From: Polynucleobacter sinensis
GTDB lineage: Bacteria > Pseudomonadota > Gammaproteobacteria > Burkholderiales > Burkholderiaceae
Direction: 5' to 3'
Length of the DNA: 64,000 nucleotides
Assembly: GCF_001595985.1 (NCBI RefSeq)
Contig: NZ_LOJJ01000018.1
Coordinates: 124,001 to 188,000, forward strand
Below the pieces are notes generated by a model. That model saw only the letters and a program-made list of their open reading frames with translations, had not been told where the DNA came from and ran no database searches. Position 1 is the stretch's first letter. Every line of letters starts with the position of its first letter. The translations under genes and the position numbers were made by a program. Positions 49,675 to 59,671 of the stretch are shown one piece after another.

Positions 49675-50322
49675 ATGACAGCTATTCTTTCTCCCACCTC
49701 CAAGTTCTCGCAGTCGATGCTCGAGGCTCGTGCGATTGCTTGTTCGCGGGGAGAGCGAGAGTTATTCGTTAATCTCAATATGCGAGTGTTATCTGGTGAA
49801 TGTTTGCATGTGCGTGGTGAGAATGGTGTGGGCAAGACTAGTTTGTTGCGTTTGCTGGCGGGCCTCTCCTTGCCCGAGACTGGCGATATTCTTTGGGATG
49901 AAAAGCTCATTCAAGAGGATATTAAGAATTACCATCGCGCGCTTTTCTTCATGGGGCATCGGGATGCTTTGAAGGATGACCTGACAGCTTTAGAGAATCT
50001 ACAAATGTACGCTGCGATAGATGGCATTCAATCTGATGGTGAGGCTGCTCTATCGGCATTATGGCAATCTGGCCTAAGGGGCCGAGAAAATCTTCCGGTG
50101 AGCTGCTTATCTGCCGGGCAAAAGAAACGGGTTTTGATTGCTCGAATGATTACTCGTGACGCACAAGTCTGGATTTTGGATGAGCCTTTTAATGCTCTAG
50201 ATACCCAGTCAGTTCAAGACTTGCAAAGATTGATTATTGATCATTTGGCACGCAATGGCTTGGCGATATTAACCAGCCATCAATCATTAAGCATTCCGGG
50301 CTTAAAGGTTCTTGATCTATGA
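49675..50322 (+). CDS. ccmA: Cytochrome c biogenesis ATP-binding protein CcmA
   Basis: A 215-residue ABC ATPase: Walker A GENGVGKT at 48-55, signature LSAGQKKRVLIARM, Walker B VWILDEPFNALD and a switch histidine in LTSHQS. CcmA powers release of holo-CcmE from the CcmABCD complex. ATG 49675 is chosen; ATG 49717 would remove the non-conserved N-terminal stretch and is possible. The stop overlaps the ccmB start. It is the first gene of a complete ccm operon. Confidence 0.95.
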   Translation: MTAILSPTSKFSQSMLEARAIACSRGERELFVNLNMRVLSGECLHVRGENGVGKTSLLRLLAGLSLPETGDILWDEKLIQEDIKNYHRALFFMGHRDALKDDLTALENLQMYAAIDGIQSDGEAALSALWQSGLRGRENLPVSCLSAGQKKRVLIARMITRDAQVWILDEPFNALDTQSVQDLQRLIIDHLARNGLAILTSHQSLSIPGLKVLDL

Positions 50323-50984
50323 GCGCCTTTATTGCGATTGTGCAACGAGATTTATTGCTTGTGATGCGTCGCAAGAGCGAGGTCTTAACGGCAGTGTTTT
50401 TCTTTGTGCTGGTAACCAGTTTGTTTCCATTGGGAATCGGTGCCGATACGGTTTTATTGAGAAAAATTGCACCAGGGGTAATTTGGGTTGCTGCCTTACT
50501 CTCAACCTTGCTTGGTCTGCAGCGCATGTTCGCAGCAGACTATGCTGATGGGACCTTAGAACAACTTATCTTATCGCCCAACCTATTTTCGATGCTGGTT
50601 TTTGGCAAAATCGTTGCCCATTGGTTGGTATGTGGTCTGCCACTAGTTTTATTGGCACCAATCATCGGTATCCAGTTTGATTTGGATGTGAATTCTCTCA
50701 AAGTTTTAATGGGAACACTGCTACTTGGCACCCCCGTTCTATCATTGTTGGGCTCTATTGGCGCCGCATTAACCTTGGGCATTAGAGGAGGTAGTGTTCT
50801 AATGAGCCTCTTGATTTTGCCGCTCTATATTCCAGTCCTTATTTTTGGTGCAGGGGCGGTATATGCCAATAGTGTTGGCTTAGATATTTCGGGACATTTT
50901 TCTCTGTTAGGCGCTTTATTCATTTTGGCGGTAGCATTTGTGCCTTGGGTTAGCGCTAGCGCTGTAAAGATTGCTATTGAATGA
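50319..50984 (+). CDS. ccmB: Heme exporter membrane protein CcmB
   Basis: A 221-residue integral membrane protein with six predicted helices. Characteristic stretches are RDLLLVMRRKSEVLTAVFFF near the start, LLGLQRMFAADYADGTLEQL and LPLYIPVLIFGAGA, all seen in CcmB proteins. It is the membrane partner of CcmA. It overlaps ccmA and ccmC by four bases at each end, which couples translation of the complex subunits. Confidence 0.95.
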   Translation: MSAFIAIVQRDLLLVMRRKSEVLTAVFFFVLVTSLFPLGIGADTVLLRKIAPGVIWVAALLSTLLGLQRMFAADYADGTLEQLILSPNLFSMLVFGKIVAHWLVCGLPLVLLAPIIGIQFDLDVNSLKVLMGTLLLGTPVLSLLGSIGAALTLGIRGGSVLMSLLILPLYIPVLIFGAGAVYANSVGLDISGHFSLLGALFILAVAFVPWVSASAVKIAIE

Positions 50985-51751
50985 GTAATGTAAATAATTC
51001 TTCGACATCTGTTGTATTGAACTGGTTTAAATTTTCAAGCCCCAGTACTTTTTATCCTTTGGCTGGAAAAATGATTCCTTGGTTCTGGGTGCTCTCTGCA
51101 ATTTTTGGGCTTGCTGGTTTGTGGGTAAGTTTTTTTGTTGCCCCAGTAGATGCTGTTCAGGGACAAGGTTACCGAATCATTTTTATTCATGTTCCAGCGT
51201 CCTGGATGTCCATGTTTATTTATTTGGTGATGGCTACTTGGGCGGGACTTGGCCTGGTTTTTAATACGCGTTTATCGGCAATGATGGCGCAGGCACTTGC
51301 ACCTATTGGCGCTTGGATGGCATTCTTGTCTTTATGGACGGGCGCATTTTGGGGTAAACCAATGTGGGGTGCTTGGTGGGTGTGGGATGCACGCTTAACC
51401 TCAGAACTGATTCTCCTATTTTTATATTTAGGCTTTATTGCCTTACAGGCCTCAATCGATAATGCACGTAGGGCTGATAAGGCTGGAGCGATTCTGGCAT
51501 TGGTTGGCGTTGTCAATATTCCGATTATTTATTTTTCTGTCAAATGGTGGAATACCTTACACCAGGGTGCATCTGTATCCCTTACCAAGGCTCCAGCGAT
51601 GGCGCAGACTATGCTTTGGGGAATGCTACTAATGGCTTTATGCTTTTGGATGTACTCAATTGCAGTAGGGTTAATGCGCGTCCGTGCAATCATTCTTGAG
51701 CGAGAGGCTCATACTGATTGGGTGAGGCAATTAAATGAGATCAAAAGCTAA
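50981..51751 (+). CDS. ccmC: Heme-handling protein CcmC
   Basis: A 256-residue six-helix protein. Its periplasmic WWD motif is WGAWWVWDARLTS at about 127-139, and histidines for heme axial ligation lie in FIHVPASWMS and WNTLHQGAS. CcmC loads heme onto CcmE. It overlaps ccmB by four bases and shares one base with ccmD. Confidence 0.96.
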   Translation: MSNVNNSSTSVVLNWFKFSSPSTFYPLAGKMIPWFWVLSAIFGLAGLWVSFFVAPVDAVQGQGYRIIFIHVPASWMSMFIYLVMATWAGLGLVFNTRLSAMMAQALAPIGAWMAFLSLWTGAFWGKPMWGAWWVWDARLTSELILLFLYLGFIALQASIDNARRADKAGAILALVGVVNIPIIYFSVKWWNTLHQGASVSLTKAPAMAQTMLWGMLLMALCFWMYSIAVGLMRVRAIILEREAHTDWVRQLNEIKS

Positions 51752-51936
51752 TGTGGAATAGTCCGGCTGAATTTTTCGCTATGGGCGGATACGCTCTGTA
51801 CGTATGGTGTAGTTTTGGAGTCTGCACGCTTGTGTTGCTACTGGAGCCTTTAATGATTAAGGCCCGTCACAGGGCAATTGTACGAAGACTGCGTCAAGAA
51901 GTTTTGGCGGAGCGTTTTACTCAAGGAGTAAAGTAA
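51751..51936 (+). CDS. ccmD: Small membrane protein CcmD
   Basis: A 61-residue single-helix protein: [26 protein letters not shown], then a basic tail ([19 protein letters not shown]). The short aromatic helix with an arginine-rich tail is the normal CcmD form. It stabilises the CcmC-CcmE assembly. It shares a base with both neighbours. Confidence 0.92.
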   Translation: MWNSPAEFFAMGGYALYVWCSFGVCTLVLLLEPLMIKARHRAIVRRLRQEVLAERFTQGVK

Positions 51937-52367
51937 TGAAGCCCAGACATAAGCGGGCCGCGATTATTATCGGTGCACTCATCGCCATCGCTTTGGCCGC
52001 AGTTTTAATTCTGAATGCTCTCAATAGCAATATCGCGTTATATGTGACGCCTAGTGAGGTTGCTGCGGGCAAGGCGCCCAATGGTCAAGTCTTCCGTATT
52101 GGCGGCATGGTTAAGGATGGGACCTTGAAGCGCGATGGACTAACCGTGTACTTTGTCATTACTGATATGGCAAAAGATATTTCTGTGGCCTATACCGGCA
52201 TCCTTCCGGATTTATTTAAGGAGGGGAAGGGAGCGGTAATTCAGGGCCGTCTTGATCCTAATGGGCAATTTATTGCTAGCGAGGTGTTGGCTAAGCACGA
52301 TGAAAACTATATGCCCCCTGAGGCAAAGCATGCTTTAGAGCAGGCTCAAAAAAATGGAAGTAAATAA
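51936..52367 (+). CDS. ccmE: Periplasmic heme chaperone CcmE
   Basis: A 143-residue protein with an N-terminal anchor at about 8-28 and an OB-fold domain. The covalent heme-binding His121 and Tyr125 lie in [12 protein letters not shown], the family motif. It takes heme from CcmC and passes it to CcmF. Start and stop overlap neighbours by one base. Confidence 0.96.
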   Translation: MKPRHKRAAIIIGALIAIALAAVLILNALNSNIALYVTPSEVAAGKAPNGQVFRIGGMVKDGTLKRDGLTVYFVITDMAKDISVAYTGILPDLFKEGKGAVIQGRLDPNGQFIASEVLAKHDENYMPPEAKHALEQAQKNGSK

Positions 52368-54286
52368 TGATTCCTGAGTTTGGGCACTATGCATTAATTT
52401 TGGCTTTATGCGTCGCCCTGGTTCAAGGCATCCTACCCTTGATTGGTGCGCATCAAGGTAGGCGTGAATGGTTGGTGTTGGCGCGGCCAGCTGCCCAAAC
52501 AGTGTTCATGTTGCTCGCAATTTCTTTTGCGACCTTAGCGTGGAGTTTTTATGTGAATGATTTTTCTGTCTTATATGTGGCAGAGCATTCGAATTCTCAA
52601 CTTCCGGTTGTGTATCGCCTTGGCGCGGTTTGGGGTGGTCACGAGGGATCGCTTTTGTTGTGGGTTTTCTTGTTATCGACCTGGACTTTTTTGGTGGCGC
52701 AGTTATCTAAGTCTCTTGATGAATTTATGGTGGCGCGCGTTATAGGTGTATTGGGGCTGGTAATTACAGGCTTGCTCTTATTTGTGCTGACTACCTCAAG
52801 CCCATTTGAAAGATTATTACCGGCGGCACAAGATGGCCGCTCGCTTAATCCGCTTTTGCAAGATCCTGGTTTAGTGTTTCATCCTCCAATGCTATACATG
52901 GGCTATGTAGGATTTTCAGTAGCATTCGCATTCGCTATTGCCTCATTGCTGTCCGGCAGGCTTGATGCGGCTTGGGCACGTTGGTCGCGCCCTTGGACAA
53001 CGGCGGCTTGGATATTTTTAACTTTAGGTATTGCTCTTGGTTCGTGGTGGGCTTATTACGAATTAGGTTGGGGTGGTTGGTGGTTTTGGGATCCCGTTGA
53101 AAATGCCTCATTTATACCTTGGCTTGTAGGCACCGCCTTATTGCATTCCTTGGCTGTGACAGAGAAACGGGGTGGGTTTAAGAGTTGGACTGTGCTTTTG
53201 GCAATCTCGGCTTTTTCTTTATCCCTCCTCGGGACTTTCTTAGTGAGATCTGGTGTTCTCACATCGGTACATGCTTTTGCAACCGATCCAAAGCGCGGTA
53301 TTTTTATTCTGATCTTTTTAGCGCTTGTGGTTGGATCATCATTGGTGTTATATGCGTGGCGCGCTCCGAAGAGTTCGATCGGTGGAAAATTTAGCCTCAC
53401 ATCTCGTGAAACTTTTATTTTGCTCGGAAACGTTTTCTTGGTGGTTTCCGCTGCTTCAGTCTTGCTTGGAACGCTCTATCCCTTATTGATTGACGCTCTT
53501 CATCTCGGGAAGATTTCTGTGGGCCCGCCATACTTTAATAGCGTATTCGTACCAATCATGATTCCTTTGTTGGTCTTGATGGGTATTGGTCCTTGGACTA
53601 ACTGGAAGGGTAGCGATTTATTCATAGTGATTAAGCGCTTGTGGCTTGCTGCTTTGGTTGCAGTTATTGCTGCCGCGCTGATTCCCTGGATGATGGGTGA
53701 TTTTTCTTGGTTGAGTAGTATCGGTTTTGCCTTAGCATTTTGGGTTATCGTTTCGGGAGTGATGCAAGTCATTCGTCAGGTCGGATCGGGCAAGTTGACG
53801 CGCTCATTTATCGGAATGCAAGTTGCTCATCTCGGTATCGCCATTTTTGTTATTGGCGTTACCATGGTTGGAGCATTCCAAGAAGAAAAAGATGTTCGCA
53901 TGTCGGCTGGTGAGAGTGTCAGTGTGGGTGGATATGAAATTCGTTTAGAAGGTGTTTCTGCCGTTCCAGGCCCTAATTACAATGCGATGCAGGGCAACTT
54001 CTTGCTGATGCGCAATGGTCAGATTGAGGCAACCCTGTATCCTGAAAAGCGTAGCTACTTTTCTTCTACCATGCCTATGACTGAGGCTGCAATTGATGTA
54101 GGTCTGACTCGCGATATTTATGTTTCTCTAGGTGAAGAGCTGGCTGATAAGGCCTGGGCTGTAAGGGTTTATTACAAACCGTTTGTGGACTGGATTTGGG
54201 GTGGTTGTTTGTTAATGGCTCTAGGTGGTGTTTTGGCAATGTCTGATAAACGCTATCGTATGAAATTGAAGAGAGGCACCCTATGA
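52367..54286 (+). CDS. ccmF: Heme lyase subunit CcmF
   Basis: A 639-residue multi-helix protein. The WWD domain is GWGGWWFWDPVENASF at about 233-248, with heme-ligand histidines in WGGHEGSLLLW and LLHSLAVTEKRGGF. It joins heme to the CxxCH motif of apocytochrome c together with CcmH. It overlaps ccmG by four bases. Confidence 0.97.
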   Translation: MIPEFGHYALILALCVALVQGILPLIGAHQGRREWLVLARPAAQTVFMLLAISFATLAWSFYVNDFSVLYVAEHSNSQLPVVYRLGAVWGGHEGSLLLWVFLLSTWTFLVAQLSKSLDEFMVARVIGVLGLVITGLLLFVLTTSSPFERLLPAAQDGRSLNPLLQDPGLVFHPPMLYMGYVGFSVAFAFAIASLLSGRLDAAWARWSRPWTTAAWIFLTLGIALGSWWAYYELGWGGWWFWDPVENASFIPWLVGTALLHSLAVTEKRGGFKSWTVLLAISAFSLSLLGTFLVRSGVLTSVHAFATDPKRGIFILIFLALVVGSSLVLYAWRAPKSSIGGKFSLTSRETFILLGNVFLVVSAASVLLGTLYPLLIDALHLGKISVGPPYFNSVFVPIMIPLLVLMGIGPWTNWKGSDLFIVIKRLWLAALVAVIAAALIPWMMGDFSWLSSIGFALAFWVIVSGVMQVIRQVGSGKLTRSFIGMQVAHLGIAIFVIGVTMVGAFQEEKDVRMSAGESVSVGGYEIRLEGVSAVPGPNYNAMQGNFLLMRNGQIEATLYPEKRSYFSSTMPMTEAAIDVGLTRDIYVSLGEELADKAWAVRVYYKPFVDWIWGGCLLMALGGVLAMSDKRYRMKLKRGTL

Positions 54287-54807
54287 AGGCAAAGTTTTTG
54301 ATTCCCCTTCTGCTCTTTATTGTCCTCGTTGGATTTTTAGCGGTTGGATTAAATCGTGACCCGCATGAAGTGCCTTCACCATTGATTGATAAACCAGCTC
54401 CTGCTTTTGAATTGTCTCAACTACAAAATCCTCAAAAAACCTTTTCTCCGCAAACTATGAAGGGGCAGACTTGGGTATTAAATGTTTGGGCATCATGGTG
54501 CGTTGCCTGCCGAGAAGAGCATCCAGTGCTGGTGGAAATGGGTAGATTAAATTTAGCCCCTATTATTGGGCTAAATTACAAAGATCAGCGTGACGCTGCT
54601 TTAGCCATGTTAGATCGTCAAGGCAACCCTTATTTACTATCTGCATTTGATGCAAACGGCCGAGTTGGAATTGATTATGGTGTGTACGGCGTACCAGAAA
54701 CCTATGTGATTGATAAGCTTGGTGTGATTCGGTTTAAACATATTGGTCCAATTACGATGGATTTGCTCAATCGTAAAATCATTCCATTATTGGCTGAGCT
54801 GAAATGA
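54283..54807 (+). CDS. ccmG: Thioredoxin-like protein CcmG/DsbE
   Basis: A 174-residue membrane-anchored thioredoxin-fold protein: one N-terminal helix (about 5-23), active site WCVAC with Cys73 and Cys76, and the cis-proline region GVYGVPETYVI. It reduces apocytochrome c or CcmH cysteines. It overlaps both neighbours by four bases. Confidence 0.95.
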   Translation: MKAKFLIPLLLFIVLVGFLAVGLNRDPHEVPSPLIDKPAPAFELSQLQNPQKTFSPQTMKGQTWVLNVWASWCVACREEHPVLVEMGRLNLAPIIGLNYKDQRDAALAMLDRQGNPYLLSAFDANGRVGIDYGVYGVPETYVIDKLGVIRFKHIGPITMDLLNRKIIPLLAELK

Positions 54808-55307
54808 GTTTTAAGCGAGCTCTTGCTTCCATTCTGATGGTCTATTTGGCCGCTAGCTCTTTTTCCCTTTCCTTGGCGAAGGATGCTGCCCCGTTGGCCG
54901 ATGATCCAGTAATGGAGCAGCGCCTCATTGCCATCTCAGAGGAAATGCGTTGCCTTGTTTGTCAAAATGAATCCCTGGCGGGTTCACGTTCTGATTTAGC
55001 AAACGATTTACGCAGAGAAATCCGAAACCTCATTCAAGAAGGTAAGACTGACGAGCAAATTCGATCTTTTATGGTTGAGCGATACGGTGATTTTGTTTTG
55101 TACCGTCCACCTGTTAAGCCGATCACTTGGTTTTTATGGGTAGGACCTTTTATTATTTTGCTCGCGGGTATTGTCGGGCTGTTAGTTTATTTACGTCGCA
55201 GAAATCAGAGCATTCCTAGTGCGACACTTTCCGATGAAGATAATCGTCGCATTGATGCACTTCTAAAGACTGCCGCATCTAATTCAAGAGAAAGCGCACA
55301 TGACTAG
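54804..55307 (+). CDS. ccmH: Cytochrome c maturation thiol protein CcmH
   Basis: A 167-residue CcmH/CycL protein. A signal-like N-terminus is followed by the redox motif RCLVCQNESLAGS (Cys50, Cys53), the helical domain with YGDFVLYRPPVKP, and one C-terminal transmembrane helix at about 109-132. It is separate from the TPR part, which is encoded next as ccmI, unlike the fused E. coli CcmH. Confidence 0.95.
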   Translation: MSFKRALASILMVYLAASSFSLSLAKDAAPLADDPVMEQRLIAISEEMRCLVCQNESLAGSRSDLANDLRREIRNLIQEGKTDEQIRSFMVERYGDFVLYRPPVKPITWFLWVGPFIILLAGIVGLLVYLRRRNQSIPSATLSDEDNRRIDALLKTAASNSRESAHD

Positions 55308-56490
55308 CTTTTTGATTTCCGCACTTCTATTGCTTGTCTTGGTTTTGGCTTTATTGTTACGCCCACTCTTTTTTCCTGCAAAAGAGTTAGCCACATCGCG
55401 CCGTCAAATGAACGCCACCATTTATAAGGAAGAGTTGGATAAGCTCGAGCTTGAGCGCAACTCGGGGTTGATAGATGCTGCAAGCTATGAGCAGGCTCAT
55501 GCTGAAATGCGGCAACGCCTTTTTCAGGATACGGATGAGGCAGATGATTTAGCTGTATCTAGATCTCCCAAAATGACTATTGTGGGGATTGGTATTTTTG
55601 TTGTAATGCTATCTGCCGGGCTTTATTTTGTTTTAGGGAGTGCCTCTAAGATAACTGAGCAAGAGGCTCAAAAACCCGTGACCCAAGAAGCGGTTGAAAA
55701 AATGGTTTCTGAGTTTGCTGCCAAGATGGAGGCTGAGCCAGATAATCTCAAGGGCTGGGCAATGTTAGCGCGCTCCTATCGAATTTTGGGGCGCAATGTT
55801 GAAGCACAGAAGGCCTACGAGCGCGCCGGATCTTTCATTGACTCAGACCCACAGCTATTGGCTGACTATGCTGATGTGTTAGCCGCCAATGCTAATGGAA
55901 ATTTCTCTGGTAAGCCTGTGCATTTGCTAAATAAAGCACTTAGTCTGGATCCCAATAATTTACTAGCCCTATGGCTTTTAGGTACGGCATCGTTCAATGC
56001 TCAGGACTATAAGTCGGCAGTTAAATCATGGGAACGGTTGGCCAAGCAATTGCCACCTGAAACTGATGAAGCGCGAGCAATTGCCGCTTCGATTGCTGAG
56101 GCTAGATCTAAAGGTGGTTTATCTCCAAATACTCCTTCAGTCATTCACGGTAAAGATGTCAGTGGGCGGGTTGATGTTGCCCCAGAGTTAAAGTCTCGCT
56201 TAAAGTCTGGCGATGTCTTAATGGTGATCGCACGTAAGCCTGGTGAACGCATGCCTGTTGCCGTTTTAAAAACCCCAGTGACTTCATTCCCAATGAATTT
56301 TGTTTTGAATGATGCTCTTGCGATGAATCCAAATAGCTTGCTTTCACAGCTACCTGAAGTTTCGATTGAAATTCGTATCTCCAAGACGGGGATGGCTATG
56401 CCAGAATCCGGCGATTTAATTTCAGCGCCTCAAATTATTAAAGTGGGCGCAAGTGATGTTCAGTTCTTAATTAACCAAGTAAGGCCTTAA
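55300..56490 (+). CDS. ccmI: Apocytochrome chaperone CcmI
   Basis: A 396-residue protein. Two N-terminal transmembrane helices (about 2-20 and 92-110) flank a cytoplasmic loop; then a TPR region (GWAMLARSYRILGRNVEAQKAYERAG, LLALWLLGTASFNAQDYKSAVKSWERL) and a C-terminal beta domain follow. CcmI holds apocytochrome c C-termini for the heme lyase. It overlaps ccmH by eight bases and abuts the convergent SDR gene. Confidence 0.93.
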   Translation: MTSFLISALLLLVLVLALLLRPLFFPAKELATSRRQMNATIYKEELDKLELERNSGLIDAASYEQAHAEMRQRLFQDTDEADDLAVSRSPKMTIVGIGIFVVMLSAGLYFVLGSASKITEQEAQKPVTQEAVEKMVSEFAAKMEAEPDNLKGWAMLARSYRILGRNVEAQKAYERAGSFIDSDPQLLADYADVLAANANGNFSGKPVHLLNKALSLDPNNLLALWLLGTASFNAQDYKSAVKSWERLAKQLPPETDEARAIAASIAEARSKGGLSPNTPSVIHGKDVSGRVDVAPELKSRLKSGDVLMVIARKPGERMPVAVLKTPVTSFPMNFVLNDALAMNPNSLLSQLPEVSIEIRISKTGMAMPESGDLISAPQIIKVGASDVQFLINQVRP

Positions 56491-57252
56491 TTACCCGCGT
56501 CCAACATATGGCATATTGGTCGCCATAATGGTCATGAATAGGATGTTGCTCTCCAGAGGTAGTTGGGCCATATGCAGAACTGCTTGTCCAACGTGATCAA
56601 CATCCATGAGTGGCTCCGCCTTATTGGAGCCATCTGCCTGACGTATTCCGGCAGCCATAGGTATGGTCATTTCAGTGCCTGCATTTCCAATGTCAATCTG
56701 ACCGCAGGCGATATTAAATGGTCGACCATCCAGGGCAATGGATTTGGTGAGCCCAGTGATGGCGTGTTTGGTAGCAGTGTAGGGCGCAGACATTGGACGT
56801 GGTGCATGTGCCGAGATTGAGCCATTATTAATAATTCTGCCCCCTTGCGGCGACTGCGTTTTCATCATTCGAATGGCCTCTTGGGAGCATAAAAAAGCAC
56901 CGCATAAGTTGGCATTAACAACATTCATCCATTGCTCGTAACTTAAATCTTCCATTGGAATGGCTGGCGCTCCCATGCCGGCATTGTTAAAAAGTACATC
57001 GATGCGGCCAAAATGATCTTTGATTTGGGTAAATAGTTGTTTGACTTGCTCTGGGTTGCCAACATCACACGTAATTGGTAGGCAGTCCTTGGTGCTTCCA
57101 TCAATCTCTTGGATGGCCGAGGATAATTTCCCCATATTTCTGCCAGTCAGGACTACTTTAAATCCACCCTGCATGAGGGCTTTAGCCGCCGCTTTGCCGA
57201 TTCCCGTTCCCGCTCCCGTGACAAGTGCTACTTTATTGAGGGTTGAATTCAT
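56491..57252 (-). CDS. Short-chain dehydrogenase/reductase
   Basis: A 253-residue classical SDR. The cofactor motif [10 protein letters not shown] is at 12-21, NNAG at 89-92, and the catalytic Tyr158 and Lys162 are in YTATK with serine at 145/147. The substrate is not deducible. Its stop codon directly abuts the ccmI stop in convergent orientation. Confidence 0.9.
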   Translation of the reverse strand: MNSTLNKVALVTGAGTGIGKAAAKALMQGGFKVVLTGRNMGKLSSAIQEIDGSTKDCLPITCDVGNPEQVKQLFTQIKDHFGRIDVLFNNAGMGAPAIPMEDLSYEQWMNVVNANLCGAFLCSQEAIRMMKTQSPQGGRIINNGSISAHAPRPMSAPYTATKHAITGLTKSIALDGRPFNIACGQIDIGNAGTEMTIPMAAGIRQADGSNKAEPLMDVDHVGQAVLHMAQLPLESNILFMTIMATNMPYVGRG

Positions 57253-57367
57253 GATGAGTAGATTATTCTATGCAAAGCATCATCTTATCTCGAATAATGG
57301 AGTGGTGAATTGATTCGACATCCTATCTTTTGGCTCGGGGCATAATGCTAAAAAGAAAAGAATTCCT

Positions 57368-58681
57368 ATGAACTTCATACGCAGAAATATCTACAATCCT
57401 TGGGCTGTTTTGGCGGCCTTTTTTATCTTGGTCGCGATTCTCTTTGCTACCTTGTGGGTATTGGTTCCACCCCCTCCTAGGTCCATAGAGTTGGCAACGG
57501 GGTTTCCAACCGGCCTTTATCAGAAGTTTGGAGAAAGACTCCAGAGTGAGTTGGCTGAAGAGGGGGTATCACTGAAGTTGCGCACCACAGGTGGTACTAG
57601 CGATAACTTGGCGCTGCTCAATGACCCAGATTCTGGGGTTGATTTTGCGATGATTCAGGGTGGAGTAGCCGATGTCTCGAAATACCCTCAGCTAGTGGCA
57701 ATCGCCGGTGTGTTTTATGAGCCAGTTTGGGTTTGGTATCGAGAGTCTGCATTCAAAAATGAAGGCGGGCAATTGCATTTATTAAGCCAACTCAAAGGCA
57801 AGCGCGTCTCTATTGGAAATGAAGGTAGTGGAACTCTCATTTTGACTTCCGAGCTGTTGCGTGTGAGTGACTTAAGTATCAATGACTTTTACGCTCAGAA
57901 GCTAAAACCAGATGAAGCATTGGCAAAGTTTAAGAGTGGGGAGTTAGATGCTGTATTTTTGGTGAGCGCTGCTGAAGCGCCAATCATGAAAAGCTTTTAT
58001 GAAACACCCGAAATTCGTTTGATGGACTTTCATCAGGTAGAGGCATACCTGCATCATTTGCCTTACCTCTCGAAGGTCACTGTGCCTCGTGGCGTTGTGA
58101 GTATTGCCTATGATCTGCCAAAGCGCGACATACAGGTATTGGCTGCTACGGCTACTTTGGTGGGTAAGGATGATATAAGTCCGGCTCTAGTAACGCTCTT
58201 ATTGGGAGACACATACGACATTCTGAAGTCATACTCATATTTGCAAAAACCAGGAGAGTTTCCATCGGGAGTGGGCTTAGATTTTCCTTTGCATGTAGAC
58301 GCTGAGATTTATCTAAAGGATGGACCTTCATTCTTGCATCGACATCTTCCTTTCTGGACTGCTGTATGGATTGGTCGATTTGCAAAAATCGTGATCCCTT
58401 TATTGGTGATTTTAATCCCACTCTTTACATATATCCCCACTTTGAAGAATTTGCTATTGCGTCTCAAGTTATCCCAGGTTTACGAGGAGCTGAAGGTGAT
58501 TGAGAGGAATGCTGCGTATCCCGAGTTGAGGGCTAAGAATTTTAAGGAGCTAGAAAATATTGAGCGACGAGTTGCAGGCATGAAAGTCTCCATGCTCGAT
58601 GCTAAAGAGTTGTATGATTTAAAGGGTCATGTCGGCGAAGTCCGCGGGCGTTTGAGCTTAGTATCTCAGGAGAAGGTATGA
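57368..58681 (+). CDS. Membrane-anchored TAXI-type (TRAP) solute-binding protein
   Basis: A 437-residue TAXI-family binding protein. A transmembrane helix at about 12-35 precedes the periplasmic domain, which contains IELATGFPTGLYQKFGERL, DFAMIQGG and GKRVSIGNEGSGT. A second transmembrane helix (IVIPLLVILIPLFTYIPTL) at about 340-358 is followed by about 75 residues that look cytoplasmic and coiled. No TRAP permease gene is adjacent. The next Bug gene overlaps it by four bases. Confidence 0.87.
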   Translation: MNFIRRNIYNPWAVLAAFFILVAILFATLWVLVPPPPRSIELATGFPTGLYQKFGERLQSELAEEGVSLKLRTTGGTSDNLALLNDPDSGVDFAMIQGGVADVSKYPQLVAIAGVFYEPVWVWYRESAFKNEGGQLHLLSQLKGKRVSIGNEGSGTLILTSELLRVSDLSINDFYAQKLKPDEALAKFKSGELDAVFLVSAAEAPIMKSFYETPEIRLMDFHQVEAYLHHLPYLSKVTVPRGVVSIAYDLPKRDIQVLAATATLVGKDDISPALVTLLLGDTYDILKSYSYLQKPGEFPSGVGLDFPLHVDAEIYLKDGPSFLHRHLPFWTAVWIGRFAKIVIPLLVILIPLFTYIPTLKNLLLRLKLSQVYEELKVIERNAAYPELRAKNFKELENIERRVAGMKVSMLDAKELYDLKGHVGEVRGRLSLVSQEKV

Positions 58682-59646
58682 AGAAGGTTGTAATTCAGTT
58701 TGGTTTTTTCTTGATTGCGGGATGTGCATCTATGGGGCTGTTTGCACAACCTTATCCTTCAAAACCAGTTTCCATGGTGGTTCCTCAGGCAGCTGGAGGA
58801 ACTAACGATATTGTGGCTAGATTAATTGCGCCCGCTTTTGGTGAGGCGCTAGACGGATCCGTGGTAGTGGAGAACAAGCCGGGGGCTGGCGGAAATATTG
58901 GCACTCAAGGTGTGGCACGCTCAGCGAAGGATGGATACACTTTGCTTCTGACGATCAATAGCGCTCAGGCAATTAACCCATCTTTATATAAAAATCCTGG
59001 ATTTGATCCGGTCAACGATTTTATTCCACTGTATTACATTGGTGCGACACCCTATGTTTTAGTATCACCCCCGGGTTCACCTTATAAGACCTTGGCTGAT
59101 GTTATTGCGGCAGCCAAGAAGAGGCCTGGAGAGTTATCGTATGCATCTGCCGGAAATGGCACCATTAGTCATTTACTAGGTGCAATGCTGAACACTAGTG
59201 CGGGTATAGAAATGCAGCATATCCCTTACAAGGGAGTTGCACCTGCAATCAATGATGTGTTGGGCGGTCAGGTTCCGCTTGCATTTGCAAGCCTACCTTC
59301 TGCTTTGAATTACATTAAAGCTGGCAAGCTGCAAGCGCTTGCGATTAGTTCCGCGAAACGCTCTAGCGCAGCACCAGAAATTCCAACCATTGCTGAGACT
59401 TATCCAGATTGCGTTGGTGAAGTATGGGTTGCCCTCTTTGCTCCTGCTGGTGTTAATTCAGAGGTAGTGAAAAAAATTCAGGCAGCTATGAGCAAGGTAA
59501 TGAGTCGTGCTGATGTTAGGGAGAAGTTGAGTGCCCAAGGTTTAGAATTGAATCCAGTTCCTCCTGCAAAATTAGGCGCCCTCCTGAAGGAAGAGTTGGT
59601 TAAATGGGCGAAGATTGTGAAGGCTTCTGGGGCGCAGTTAGATTGA
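58678..59646 (+). CDS. Bug-family (TTT) solute-binding protein, possibly a lipoprotein
   Basis: A 322-residue Bug protein. The leader MKKVVIQFGFFLIAGC ends with IAGC, a lipobox, so Cys16 could be lipidated. A conventional cut near LFAQPYPS is the alternative. The ligand loop is QAAGGTNDIVARL, with VVENKPGAGGNIG. Its start overlaps the TAXI gene stop by four bases, joining two different types of binding protein in one transcript. It is followed by the 2-oxoglutarate dioxygenase gene. Confidence 0.88.
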   Translation: MKKVVIQFGFFLIAGCASMGLFAQPYPSKPVSMVVPQAAGGTNDIVARLIAPAFGEALDGSVVVENKPGAGGNIGTQGVARSAKDGYTLLLTINSAQAINPSLYKNPGFDPVNDFIPLYYIGATPYVLVSPPGSPYKTLADVIAAAKKRPGELSYASAGNGTISHLLGAMLNTSAGIEMQHIPYKGVAPAINDVLGGQVPLAFASLPSALNYIKAGKLQALAISSAKRSSAAPEIPTIAETYPDCVGEVWVALFAPAGVNSEVVKKIQAAMSKVMSRADVREKLSAQGLELNPVPPAKLGALLKEELVKWAKIVKASGAQLD

Positions 59647-59671
59647 GTATCACTCAAGCTCAGATCGCCAG

